Shown here one piece after another: positions 1 to 11,800 of a stretch of 64,000 bases of DNA (within the stretch, counting starts at the first letter, position 1; every line of letters starts with the position of its first letter). The notes below the pieces were generated by a model. It was given only the letters and a program-made list of their open reading frames with translations, made no database searches and was not told the DNA's origin. A program made the translations under genes and the position numbers. The DNA lies in the NCBI GenBank assembly GCA_015832175.1, contig WJXW01000009.1, positions 1,302,001-1,366,000 of the forward strand, read 5' to 3'. This stretch comes from Paraphaeosphaeria minitans (Eukaryota > Ascomycota > Dothideomycetes > Pleosporales > Didymosphaeriaceae).

Positions 1-2713
1 TCTCGCATAGAAACGCAAAACACACCCTACAACACGCGAATGCAAAAGGAACCAACATTGCCATCAAAACTGCAAACGCTATCAAAACAGTCCAAGCCGG
101 TATGCTCATCGGCCAATGCAATTGCCATCCTCATGCGCCATGTATGCAGTCGTGTCCCCATCGCAGTAACCAAACCAAACCAAACCAAACCAGACCAAAA
201 AAAAAGAAATCCAGCCCACCCCTTCTCTATCGTCACCGGAGGTTTCGCGCACCTTCCTCCCCAGCTCCTTGCCCGATCAACGTCCGGTCGTGAAACCGCA
301 GCCGCCAGGCTATTCACATCGGCCCTTTGGGCGGGTATTGTTGTCCGCCCCTCTCGACCTGGGGCCCACAAGTGCACCTACACGCGACCTCTCAGCAAAG
401 GTCCGCTGTATGCAGGCTAAGCAGATATACCAGTTTTCTTGCGGGACATTGTCCATGACGCCGGCGATGTGGTTGCCGCAGCCCCACCAGGTGGTTTTGT
501 CTGCGGCGGGGTGTCAGATGGCATGTCCGATGGTGGTGAGAAGGGATAGGGGACGTACGGCAGGATTCGCAGGTCGATTTACGGCACATGATGACTGTGT
601 TGAAGAGCGAGTACTCACGACGGCGGCGATGTCTCGGGGTCGGCGGGTTTAGTATTCAATCCGATCCTAGAGGGAGGCTTGTTCGTCTCGAAGCAGCCTC
701 GGTGCGTACGATTCCACGACAGCACAAAGTCAGAGGATGGACAGGTTGGTTCAGCTGGACGCGGGAGGTTTAATATTGCAGCCCACGCCGCCCCATCCCC
801 ATATATAATACTGGCCCCCCACCTCCATAGCGTTTCGTCCGCAATTTGGCAGCGCAGGATTGTTCGACGGTGCGGGTGCGATGCGGTGCGGTGCGGTGCG
901 GTGCGGTGCGGTGCGGTCGACGAGGTCGCCGACGTCCACCTCGCCGACACCAGGACACGAGCCCCCAACGCACCGCCGCGCCCTACTGGCCCGCCGCCCC
1001 AAACCATGCGAACCACGCGGTCACTCCCGCGCATTCTTAGCGCGGCTTCGAACCCAGGCCTGCGCTGTTCGGGCATTGCTGAGGCGCGCGTGTCGTCGGC
1101 GAGGCGCAAGTGTAGGAATGGGCTAGATACCTATGGTAGGTAGGTACCTACATAGTATGTACTGTGTACGTAGGCAAGGCTAGGAAGTAAGCAGGCGAGG
1201 GGCGCCCGAAGTGGAAGTGTTCGCGACGTACGGCACCTACCTAGGCTACGCTCCACATACCTAGGTAGTTTTGCACTGCGAAGCATGTCCACAGCTCCAC
1301 CGAGGCTGCAGGTCAAACAGTCCTACGTGCCTGTGCCATGGTGTGAGTCCGCCGGTCTGACATCGGACGTAAGCCTGCATGCGTGTTAGATGACATGCTG
1401 TCCTCGGCGACCCTCTCTCGCCCCTCTGACAGCAACCAGCAATTCCCTCCTATCGGCATCCGCACGCCACCCTCCAGAAGCACGAACCCATGTCTCGCGG
1501 AGCCGCCGGGGAAGGATTTGACGGGCTTCCATGCCGTCTCGAAGCCTGCGGATTGCTAACGTACGTGTCTATCCATCTAGTGCATCTGCTTCCCCCACAT
1601 GCTGCGCACATGGTCGCCGAGCTTGTAGGTACGCTAGCCTCCTCGCCCAGCACGGGTTCTCCCCCAAGGAGGAAGATTTGAACCACTCAGGCGGTGTCTG
1701 CCGCGTTGGTTTTGGAGGCATCCGTGCGAACGGCGAGGGACGGGTACCTGCTCGGACGACTATGATGGAGGTGGCGGAAGAAGGCTCAGATAGCCGCGTT
1801 TCGCGTTTGTGGGACACGATTCATCCCAAATTCGGACGCTACCTATGCGAATTGTGTTGATAAAAAAAAGAGTGTTTGGAAAGATCCAAGGTCATCCTGT
1901 CCAGACCAACACAGGAAGCATGTAGACAGATACGCCCTGGTTGCGTGGTCAATTCCGACTCGTGAACTATACCTAACAGCACTATGTACTACCATTCGCA
2001 AAACGTCCATACCATTCAGTTCGAAAGTTTGGGCATGCCTCCTGTGACAACAAGAGCAGTCCCGAGTCTCCACAGGTCCGGTTCGAGGCACTGGCTGATG
2101 GTCGCATATATACAATGTGGATCACTGTTGTGCACGACTCGGCGAGACGACGAATGTTCGAATACGTTAGTCAGACAAGCGTCTGCGTCTATGCATAGTT
2201 GTGCTTCGACGTCCTGTCCCACAAAACAGACATGTGACGCACGCCGAACGCGGATCATCGCCGACCTCGCAGGTTCATTGTTCTACAGAAAGTAATCCCA
2301 AACGTAGGGGGCCATGCTATCGTCCGGACGACTGACAGAGGCTGTCGCATGGGAAAGGGTGCACCATTCGGAGATTCGATCGGATAGCGCAGGCAGCTTG
2401 GGCCATCATGAGACTCCAAAACTCACGGCTGATACATCACTGATGAAGGAGGCCAATGGTTCGAAAAGTGTTGTCTGCAACCGACAAGGAAGAACGCGTA
2501 CGCAGCCGGGAATCGTGCATTGCATGACCCAGAAAGATGGTAATATTTCGAATCGGACCGCTCGGCTATATACCACCGTATCTACTCTCCGAGAAATGCC
2601 GAGAACCCAAACAACAGACTTTTTCCATGCATTGACGCCCCGAACGCCGCTCGCTCCCACAGGCAATCTACCTGCGGAGACCTCGCCGACCATATGTTAC
2701 AACATATTGCACA
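1..2713. other. Gene-poor stretch with no supported gene
   Basis: No reading frame here shows a recognisable domain or a plausible exon chain. The open stretches are short, overlap on both strands and look like chance frames in GC-rich DNA. Visible structure is limited to a GCGGT-type pentamer array near 871-918, TAGGTACCTA-type palindromic motifs near 1136-1155 and 1236-1268, and a TATA-like run near 801-810. The right end holds the 3' flank of DBP3. Confidence 0.6.
871..918. repeat. GCGGT pentanucleotide tandem array
   Basis: About eight near-perfect copies of a GTGCG/GCGGT pentamer lie head to tail, with one GATGC variant near the left end. The array sits in non-coding DNA and is read directly from the sequence. 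It is a likely length-variable microsatellite. Confidence 0.85.
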
Positions 2714-4596
2714 CTAGTCGAACGATATCTTGGTTGCTTTCTTGGTCATGTCTACATCCTTGTAGAAAGCTCCGTAAGCACCGTGCTCCTTCTTCTTCAC
2801 GGTCGTGCCGAACTTCAAAAGCTCCTCGGGTACAGGCTGATTGGCAGCCTTCAGAACGTTGATCAACCTATGTATGTCAGTAATGTGTCGTTTCCTGAGA
2901 ATGGGGTGTCAACGTACGCTCCAGACAGAGCCTTGTCGTGCTCTGTGAACAGGGTGATGGCAAGACCTTCTTTACCGGCACGGCCAGTTCTGCCGATGCG
3001 ATGTACGTAGTCCTCAGCTGTGAGAGGGAAGGTCACGTTGATTACAAGTTTGACGGCCGGGATGTCCAGACCACGGGCGGCAACATCGGTCGCTACTAAA
3101 AGAGGGATTGAGCCGTCTTTGAAAGCCTGCAGAGAGGCACTGCGCTTGTCCTGGCTGAGGTCTCCGTGTATACCTCCAACTCGGAAACCCTTCATGCGAA
3201 TGAAGCTTTCAATGCGCACAGCTTCCTTCTTGTAGAGGCAGAAAACGAGAATACGATCTTCCGTATTCTTGCCCGACTGGTACTGTTTCAAGAGTTGAAG
3301 AAGGCGTTGCTCCTTGCCGCGAGGATCTACAACCTCGACCAACTGCTTGATACGCACGTTGGCACGGAGCTCGCCTGAAACGTTGTCGCCAATCGTGATT
3401 TTCACGGGTGACTGCATGAAGGTGGACGCCAGCGCACGGATTGAGGGTGGCCAAGTCGCCGTAAACATGAGTGTTTGCCGCTTCTTCGGCGTCTGGGTGA
3501 TGATCTGCCTGATAGCTTCTTCGAAGCCTTTGTCGAGCATTCGGTCCGCCTCATCGAGAACAACGTACCCTGCGCCGCTTAGGTCGGCCGAGCCATCTCC
3601 GATCAAATCGTTCAATCGGCCGGGCGTTGCGACAACAATTGATGCAGTCTTGATTGCTCTGACCTGGGGGTCCTTTGGTACGCCACCGTATACGCAGACC
3701 ACTGAAAGACCGGCTGGCGTAGCAAGTTGCACGAGCTGATCGTGGATTTGGACGGCGAGCTCTCGGGTTGGCGAAACGATGACAGCCTTGACACCCTTCT
3801 GCTGCTTTTTCGGCAGGGATGTGATGTAGCGCACACATGGCACACCAAAGGCCAGTGTCTTTCCGGAGCCAGTCTCGGCAACTCCGACCATGTCTCTCCC
3901 AGACAAGAGTGCGGGCCATGTAACTGCTTGTATAGGTGTGGGCGCTGCGAAAGACTTGAAGGGAGCGCGTTGACCTTCGTCAGTCACTGGCAGATAGTCG
4001 AACTTCATGATGGGACGAAGGTTCTGGGATCGAGGATCTTCGACGGTGACCGCGTGAGTGGTGAAGTACGAATCGATTTCCGACTGCGGGAGGGCTGCCA
4101 GATCCTTGTTGACTTCGTACGAAAGACCATCCGTCTTGGAGATCGATTCTGGACTGGTCGCAGAGGATTGTACAGTGGAGGGAATCGCAGACGAAGCGGC
4201 CGTGCTCTCGCCCTCAGTTGCCTTGCTCGACTTCTTCTTTGCGGCCTTCTCTGCCTTGCGCGCAGCTTTGCGCGCGGCCTTCGCGGTTGCCTCATCATCC
4301 TCAGCACCGTCAGCAGTGTCTTCCTGCGCTTCTGCAGTCTTTTCTGCCTCCTTCGTCTCTCGTCGCGCTTTCTTTGCGGCCTTGCGCTCTTCCTTTGACA
4401 GCTTCTTCTCTCCGTCTATCGCCTCGTCCACGTCCATGGGGGTAGATGTGCCATTGGTAGTGGGCTCCGACTCTGCAGCCGCGGCTTTCTTCTCCCGCTT
4501 CTCACTCTTATTTTTCTTGCTCTTCTTCCTGGAAAGAGCGTCGCTCTTCACAGGCGCCTCGTCGGCGATCACATCGGCAATTGCGCGTTTCCCCAT
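2714..4596 (-). CDS. DBP3: DEAD-box ATP-dependent RNA helicase Dbp3, 60S ribosome biogenesis
   Basis: Nucleolar RNA helicase of the Dbp3 family, which acts in early pre-rRNA processing for the large subunit. The spliced protein is 610 residues, with one 50-bp intron at 2868-2917 (GTACGT...CATAG). The C-terminal exon restores the family tail with conserved [18 protein letters not shown]. The first ~170 residues are Lys/Glu/Ala-rich, as expected for a nucleolar Dbp3. Motifs: Q motif FAAPTPIQ (~216-223), Walker A AETGSGKT (~240-247), DEAD (~348-351), motif III variant TAT (~379-381), and HRIGRTGR (~532-539). The start ATG is the first in frame and gives the typical MGKR opening. It is divergent from LCP5 across 180 bp. 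Family assignment is firm; the yeast-like role is inferred from the family. Confidence 0.95.
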
Positions 4597-4776
4597 TTTG
4601 TACAGAGGATTGTGTCAGAGGAAATTGGACTTGCTTTTCGCCCGCTAGAAAGTCGCAACTTTTTTGCGGACCCTGGCCGCTACACCGAACTCTTGGCGCC
4701 CCACTAAATTCCTTTCATCGTACTTTGCACTCGAGCTCGACAACTTACCACTTCGCTGAAGTGAGCACTACTAATC
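4597..4776. promoter_or_regulatory. Shared 180-bp promoter between DBP3 and LCP5
   Basis: The two start codons of the divergent ribosome-biogenesis genes are only 180 bp apart, so both core promoters must share this segment. It contains a T-rich tract (ACTTTTTTGC near 4656) that loosely resembles an RRPE element. I do not see a clear PAC element. Confidence 0.6.
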
Positions 4777-5832
4777 ATGGCGGTCGACAATTCCCTGGAA
4801 GCGCTGCTCAGCACGCTTACAACCTCAATCCAGTCTGCCACCGAGGCAATCCCAAAAGAAGACGTTCTCCCACCCAAAGAGGGCATCTCGTTACTCGACG
4901 TCAAGAGCGAACTGCTGCTTTCCTACCTCCAAAATCTCGTCTTCCTCATAGTCTTGAAGCTCCGCGCCCGAAAAGAAGAACAAGAACTAGGGCCACAAGA
5001 TGAGGTGGTACAGAAGCTCGTAGAGCTACGAGTCTACCTCGAAAAGGGCGTGCGCCCTCTCGAAAACCGCCTGAAGTACCAAATCGACCGCATAATCCGT
5101 GCCGCAGACGATGCCGGACGAAAGGCCACGCAAAATAGCAAAGCCGCAAAAGCGAAGCCGTCAAAGGCAGACGCCGACTCGGACGCAGACACCGACGCCA
5201 GCGCCGCGGGCTCTGACGGCTCTATAAGCGAGGGCGAGGAGGCGGAGATATCTGGACCCAGGCCTGGCCGCTTCGCGCGCGACAAGACCAGCGCCGCCAG
5301 CAAGACTGCAGCGTCCAAGGACGGCATCTATCGACCTCCCAGGATTGCTCCCGTATCTATGCCCACGACCGAAGGCCGCGAGGAGCGGCAAGCAAGACGA
5401 CCCGGCAAATCCGCGACACTCGATGAATTTGTCGCGACGGAGCTCTCATCTGCCCCCATTGCACAGCCCAGCATCGGAAGCACCATCGTCGACGGCGGTC
5501 GCCGCTCAAAGTCCGATCGGGAGCGAAAGGAAGAGACTGAACGACGAGAGTACGAAGAATCAAACTACGTGCGTCTTCCTTCAGCCACAAAGAAGGAGCT
5601 GGCCAAACAGCGCAGCATGAATCGTGGCGGCGGGTTCGGTGGAGAAGAGTGGAGGGGGCTCGGCGCTGGGTTGGAGCGCATCGAGCGCCTGACGCAGAAG
5701 AAGGGGGGACGATCGGGTACGCTGGAGAAGAGCCGGAAGCGTCCGATCGAGGATGGGCCGAGGGACAGTGGGTCGGCGATTGGGGATGCGTTCGAGAAGC
5801 GGAGGAAGGTGGTCTCCAGGTATAAGAAGTAG
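4777..5832 (+). CDS. LCP5: Lcp5/neuroguidin-family SSU processome protein (Sas10/Utp3/C1D domain)
   Basis: Intronless gene for a 351-residue protein. Residues ~1-110 have the helical Sas10/Utp3/C1D (NGDN) fold pattern, including the conserved block with KGVRPLENRLKYQID (~91-105). This family binds the U3 snoRNP in the small-subunit processome. The middle is acidic and Ser/Ala-rich. The C-terminus has the family's basic stretch with SNYVRLP and KKELAKQRS, then a Gly-rich and Lys/Arg-rich tail ending KKVVSRYKK-like. Length fits fungal Lcp5. The start MAVDN is the first ATG and follows the divergent DBP3 promoter. Pairing with DBP3 suggests co-regulation with ribosome synthesis. No defects seen. 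Confidence 0.9.
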   Translation: MAVDNSLEALLSTLTTSIQSATEAIPKEDVLPPKEGISLLDVKSELLLSYLQNLVFLIVLKLRARKEEQELGPQDEVVQKLVELRVYLEKGVRPLENRLKYQIDRIIRAADDAGRKATQNSKAAKAKPSKADADSDADTDASAAGSDGSISEGEEAEISGPRPGRFARDKTSAASKTAASKDGIYRPPRIAPVSMPTTEGREERQARRPGKSATLDEFVATELSSAPIAQPSIGSTIVDGGRRSKSDRERKEETERREYEESNYVRLPSATKKELAKQRSMNRGGGFGGEEWRGLGAGLERIERLTQKKGGRSGTLEKSRKRPIEDGPRDSGSAIGDAFEKRRKVVSRYKK

Positions 5833-6114
5833 TGCGGTGCAATATGGACATGTAGATAGTGCGAAGTCAAAAGTTTACGTACGAATCTTCATGGAAATAA
5901 TGAGTGCTAACATGCTCTTTGACACAGTGTTTTCTGCATCAACATAATGCACCAGTTTAGTGCAGCCTGAATGACCTCGTGGTCATATACGATAGCGAGT
6001 TACTGTGACCGACACTTTACAACATTCACAATTGATTAGGTAGATAGTAAGGTATTGGCGGTCCTTGGACCTTCGATCATTCCATGCATTCATTATACAA
6101 CACCGGCCCCTAAC

Positions 6115-8180
6115 TCAAAAGTTCGGCCCCATTCCCACACCCCCGTCGCCTTTTGAACCTGTATTCTTCAAGTGCGCACCGCTGCCCTTGAACAAGCTCT
6201 GCCAGATAAACGCCTCGCTCAACAGCAGCTCGATGTCCTTGTTCGTCCATTGCCGTGTCGGCAGCGACTGCAAGAACATCATAATTTCCTGGAAGTCCAT
6301 TTTCCGCAACTCATCGGACCATTTGACGAGGAAGGCGGCGCAAACATAGAGGTGGAAGGAGGAAAATCCGTCTTCTTCGGCCTGTTGGTTCTTAGTAAGG
6401 GGGTTGCTGCAATGATTCTGATAGCGAAGGGACTTACGAGATACGTATCCCACATCCTAATCGTGTTCTCAACGGATATCTCGCGCATCAGAAGACAGTT
6501 CATCCACCTAAAGCTGAATTGTATGAACTCGACGCCCTCATTCTGCAGGTGCTTCGCCAGCTTGTCATCGATCCGTGTGGTTAGGTCCCTAAGGTCCGCG
6601 ACTTGCCGCTGTATTCCCGGTTGTTGTGAAATGTAGTTATCTTGAATTCCGTCCAAAAGCTTTGTGAGACACCAGAACGAGTCAGCCTCAACAGCATCTA
6701 GGACTTGTTTGGGCAGTTGCCCAGGGTCCATGCCGAACTCGATGTTTGGATCCGATATGTAGGCGCCGAGGAAAACTTGCCAGAATGGTGTGACCAGGTC
6801 GTTGATGCCTTGCACGTAGCCTGATGCAGGATGCCGTATCGCCCAGACGTATAATATCCTTTCCAGTGACCTTTGCGTGGCTTCGTAGCTATACAGCTCG
6901 AGGTGGGGATTCGTCCGCGGAACGTCAATACTGATTTGATGCCAAATAGCCTCGTCCAGACCGCGCCCTCGCCCGCGATTGGCTGAAGGGGCGGATGAGG
7001 TTCCTGTAACGCCAGCAGCAACAGCGCCTGCGCTGCCCGTGGTGCCCCGCTCAAAAGCCTGCCGAACGCCCTCCAGGTACTCCTTTCTTTTTCTTTCCAG
7101 TGTCGCAACCCTGCGCTCGGTGCTAGTAGGCAGATACCCGAGCAATACCTGCCATGCCATGGCGCGTACTTCAGATGGTATGCCCGACCATGCTGAGTCG
7201 CGAAGTTCCGATAAAAAGATGGTGCTGGCTTGTAGTATGCGCTTGAATTTATTAATCCGCGATATTCGTGCGGAATGTTCCTCAATCTCTTTCGCAGAGG
7301 CTGTGGGATGAATCGAAGGATATGAAATTAGATGCAACGAGTTCGCGGGATCTCGCAATATCTCCTGGTATTGTGGCCGCAGGATCTTGCCTTCCGTCTT
7401 CTTCGCCGTAGGGTAATTTGGTATGCCCCGTTCCTCGGCGATATCGCCACTGTCTATGGCGCGCCAAGCAGTCGATCCAATGCTATCCCTACTGGTCCCG
7501 CCGGGATCCTTGCCCTTTGTTGGTTCCTTCCGTCGGCCTTTCCTTCTCATGCTCGCTATACTGGGCAGTCCAAACTCGTCCTCGTCATCCTCAAACATAA
7601 TATCGCCTTCGTCGTCTTCGCCATCGTTCCAGTCGTCACGAGTTTGATTAAGAAAGGAAGTATATATCGCGCGCGGTGGGGGCGATCTAGCATTGCTGGA
7701 CCGTGTGGCAGGTATGCTGGACTCGCGGCAATGGGTCGCAGAAGGCGGGGTGCGTGGGCGCGAGCTTGTTCCCGAAACAGATCTTGGAGGGTTAGATTGA
7801 ATCATCAATGGTATGCATGGGAGCATACATACAGTGTGTCAAACTTGAGAATGTCGGCATGCGAATAGGAAGCGCCTATTATCTTCTTGTTGTCCGGTGA
7901 CTTGGACGCATTCGATGTTGTCCGCCAGAAGGGAGAAGCTGATCTGGCAGGCAATCAACAAAGGGTCCTGAATTACAGGAAACGGCGGCTGTACATACGA
8001 GGAGCGGTCTATTTAAGGGCGAAGGACATGGTTAGCAGTCTGATTGCTGCGACGACAGCGGCACAAAAGGTGCTACGAACCGACCTGGACCATTTCCTAG
8101 GGAAACAATTAGCAATGGCATGGACAGGCGCCCGGTGGTGTGTTAGGTACCTGCTGCTGCTGCTGCTTCTTGGAGGCCAT
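6115..8180 (-). CDS. GYP1: TBC-domain Rab GTPase-activating protein, Gyp1/TBC1D22 type
   Basis: GAP for Rab/Ypt GTPases, expected at the Golgi by homology to Gyp1. The proposed model has five exons: 8151-8180, 7999-8008, 7833-7938, 6438-7782 and 6115-6381, giving 585 residues. The three 3' exons are well supported. The TBC domain covers roughly the C-terminal half and has the arginine-finger motif IxxDxxR (ISIDVPR), the glutamine finger in GYVQGINDL, and the long C-terminal helix region after MWDTYL. The N-terminal half is Ser/Pro-rich with an acidic patch. The 5' end is inferred: an ATG followed by a CAG run, then a 10-nt exon, is the only chain I found that keeps frame into PSPFWRTTS. An alternative start at 7860, with a different donor, is possible. 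Convergent with LCP5. Confidence 0.85.
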
Positions 8181-8840
8181 GGCGGTGTCGGGCCAGCTGT
8201 TCACCCCGCGTTGGTGATGCTCCAGTTTCGAGGCTCAGACCCGGGATTCAGGTCAACCTGGCTTGACCTTAGCGTCCCTAACCTAACTATACTAAGCTAA
8301 GTCTATGTATGGTAAAGTTCTATGACCTATGTAGTAACTGTGTCTATAACATACTTAGCGTACATTTTTAATCTGTTAATAATATAATTTTTTATTAAAA
8401 CTCTTCTATTAAGAAATTAGATAAGATAAAAGTGTAAAAGTAAAATTGTTTAAAAAATTAAAATTAGAGCTACAAAACATAGCAAAAAGAGGTTTAATAT
8501 ACCTTTTATACGTTAGCCTACTCCTAGGTGAACTAACGCTAACATTCGCCTGTACGCACGCTCAGACCATGGTCTATGACTATGTCCCCGACGTCGAGGG
8601 CGCTTGCCAAGCCCAACTGCAGCCGGTTTGGGCAAGCGCATCGTCTCCTCACGCTGGCACTAGCGTCAGTCTCTGCTGTGTGGCTAAAACAGCTCGGCAT
8701 TCCTGCTCTCTACAACCAGTCGCCCCGACTCTCTCTTTCCTTCCGACCTTCCTCAACCCCCACGCGATCAACTCGGCGCCCTGACTTGAGGAGTCACCAA
8801 TACTATCGTTTTTGCGCATCCCTAACTTGCAGTTGCCATC
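8181..8840. other. Intergenic, with AT-rich insert at ~8269-8542
   Basis: This segment separates the divergent GYP1-like and HRP1 genes. Its core (about 8290-8520) is strikingly AT-rich compared with both flanks and has no reading frame. The AT-rich part is bordered by an inverted TTAGCGT / ACGCTAA pair at 8269-8275 and 8536-8542. The remaining right part is C/T-rich, typical of a fungal promoter/5'UTR leading to the HRP1 start. Confidence 0.5.
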
Positions 8841-11800
8841 ATGGCCGACGAGACTTTTGACGAGGACATCTTTGATGATCTGTGAGACTTACCCGCGGCA
8901 CTATGGGTGCCCTTGCGCTTACACAGGAACAGCTACGATGAACCCGAAGAGCCCGCGAAGCTTGCACCCACGCCTGCAGCACCAGCAGCTCCAGCCGAGC
9001 CCGAGCCTGCCGCGAAGAGCGAGCCTTCCATCGAACCCACGTCGAACGCGTTCAATGGACAGGTCATGAAGGACGAGTATACGCCCGCAGATGGTGACGT
9101 GCAAATGGGCGGCTCGCACCGCTCGCATTTCCCGGGAGGCGCAGACCACGCCATCAAGGCTGAGCCCGCTGTAGATGACAATTATGGTCCAATCAACGTC
9201 AAGGAAGACGGGTAAGTTTTACTGCTGCTGTTTACTGGTAGTTGTATCTTGTCATGCGCATCCCTTTGTCCAAAACCAAACGCACGAAACTCGGCATGCA
9301 ACGCTCGGGAATTACATTTACGACGGCTTCGGTGCCAGTCAACAACCAAGAGCTTGGACCGCGACGAAAGAACCTGCTTTCGTCGACTCTCTGGCGAACA
9401 TGGCATAGGCAGCCATAGGAGCTGGGGCGCAGTGGAAAGATTGACGGCAACGCTTTGCTTCGACGATCTGGCTGGGTTGTTGGGGACATGCCAAATACTC
9501 ACTGGCGAACACCAAGACCGCGTGTGACGGATGCTGTCAGAAGGCCGAGCATCATCGAGAGCTCGATTGTCCTCCAAGTGGACGCAGGCTATGTGATCAG
9601 ATTGGCAGGGCCTTCAAGTACATACAGCCAGCAGTGCGTTTCCGGTCATGGAAAAAGCTAGCCTAGAGTAGCCGCTCTACATATCAGGTCGCCGAACAGC
9701 ATCCGCGCGCGCGAGGGACATCGCAGCATGCCTTCAGCAGGCGGCGCCTTTTGTCGATAAATACCTAGGTACAAGATAGCGTACCAGCTACGAGCTGAGG
9801 GTAGTCCAAGGCTGTCGGGCGCTTAGTCCGTCCTTGCCTCCATAGCAAAACACAGACGCTTCAACCGAACATTTCTGTGCATTTGCGGAGCTGCTTGTCC
9901 ATCTGCTGGAATCGACTTTGCACCGGGCCATGGCTCGACCTGTGTGCTTGGTGGCGGCACGGCTCTGTTGAAGGCCCACCGTGATCCTGGTCAGCGGTGA
10001 ACTCACGCCTTGTTCGACAACACTTGCTCGCTTGCACCCCAACCCCGGACGACACACGACGTACCTATCGATGCGATAAGCCTCCATAAGATAACGAAGG
10101 ACCCCCGTGATTGCATGGCTTCCTGTTCTCGAAGCACTGTTAAGAAGAGAGATGGCTTTCTGTCTACCTGGAGAGATGTCAAACATTTCGACACCGGAAG
10201 CATGCGCGATTGTCCTGCATCGTTTGGAAAACATCCCGCACTTTACCCCAAATCACCTAAATACCAGGCTCATCGAGACCTCTTTCCGCTGTCTGGAGGC
10301 TTAGGATACTACGATCGTACCAACAACCATCGGCAACAATGCGAATATACACAGACGTCAGACTACGACTTGGGTTCCGAGCTCAGATGAACCCATGAAA
10401 CCCGAGAGACCCAAGGCCACGACTATGCGCATGCGAGATACAAATCCCCTACTAATTAATGCATTGAACGCTTTATACTGTACTAACTGTCGTGCACAGC
10501 AAGATGTTCATCGGCGGCTTGAACTGGGAGACAACTGAGCGTAAGTCATATCAAAATATACCCTTCACAGCTCTGTGACCTTTATGCCGTCCATGATTGT
10601 AGACTGACGAGCTATATAGAATCATTGAAGGAATACTTTACCCAATTTGGCGAGGTCAGTGAATGCACTGTGATGCGTGACAGCGCAACAGGCCGATCCC
10701 GAGGCTTCGGATTCTTGACCTTCAAAGACCCCAAATGCGTCAACACCGTAATGGTCAAGGAGCATTACCTGGATGGCAAAATTGTAAGGATTATGTGACA
10801 ACCCTTGTCCTATTTCCTGCTGAGACTCGTAGATTGACCCTAAGCGGGCTATTCCCCGTGAAGAACAAGAGCGCACCAGCAAGATCTTCGTGGGTGGAGT
10901 TAGCCAAGAAGCGACTGAAGAGGATTTCAAGAACTTCTTCAAACAGTTTGGCCGCGTTGTAGATGCTACTCTCATGATGGACAAAGATACCGGCAGACCG
11001 CGTGGCTTCGGTTTCGTTACCTTCGACGGTGACGCTGCTGTCGACGCGTGTCTCCAGGGTCCTCTTCAGATTCTCGGCAAGCCAATCGAAGTTAAGCGCG
11101 CTCAGCCTCGAGGAAACATGCGAGAGGAAGAAGACAACAAGAAGTTCGGTCGTGGTGGAAAGTTCGGTGGCCGGAATGACCAGGGCAACAACGGCAGTGG
11201 ACAGGGAGACTTCAACAACCAGAACAACATGGGCGCCAACGGCCAGAACGCGGGTATGACTCCGGCGATGATGGCCCAATACTGGCAGCGAATGCAGTTG
11301 TACTTCCGCCAAATGCAGCAGAACCTCGCAGCCCAAGGCGGCGGTATGCCTAACCACATGAGTGGCATGCCTGGCATGAACCCTCAGATGATGGGTATGA
11401 TGGCCAACGGCGGCGGTCCCTTGGGCGGCATGAACCCGCAAATGATGCAACAGATGGGTATGATGGGTGGAAACATGTCTCCAGGTCAGAACATGGTTAA
11501 TCAGCCCACAAACTTCGGGAACAACCAAACCATGATGAGCGGTGGTGGTGGCGCTAGCAGCCCTGGCGGTGGTGGTGATCAGCGACAAGGCGGCCCGGGT
11601 TACACCGCTCAAGAGCAGCTTATTTTCGAGCAGCAAAAGTACCAGCAGCAAGAAGCTAGGCGCATGCAGCAACAGGCTGGCTTTGGCGGGCAAGGTGGAC
11701 CCACGAGCTGGGAGGGCATGTACGATGACATTCCTCAGCCCGGTGTGCCCTCTGGGCCGGGCGGTCAGCGCATGCAGGGAGGCAAGTTCAACAATCGCTC

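Noticed and set aside
615..1126. Several overlapping frames of 60-164 codons around the GCGGT array
   Set aside because: They arise from the pentamer, which is open in all frames; the products are Arg/His/Thr-Ala repeats without a domain.
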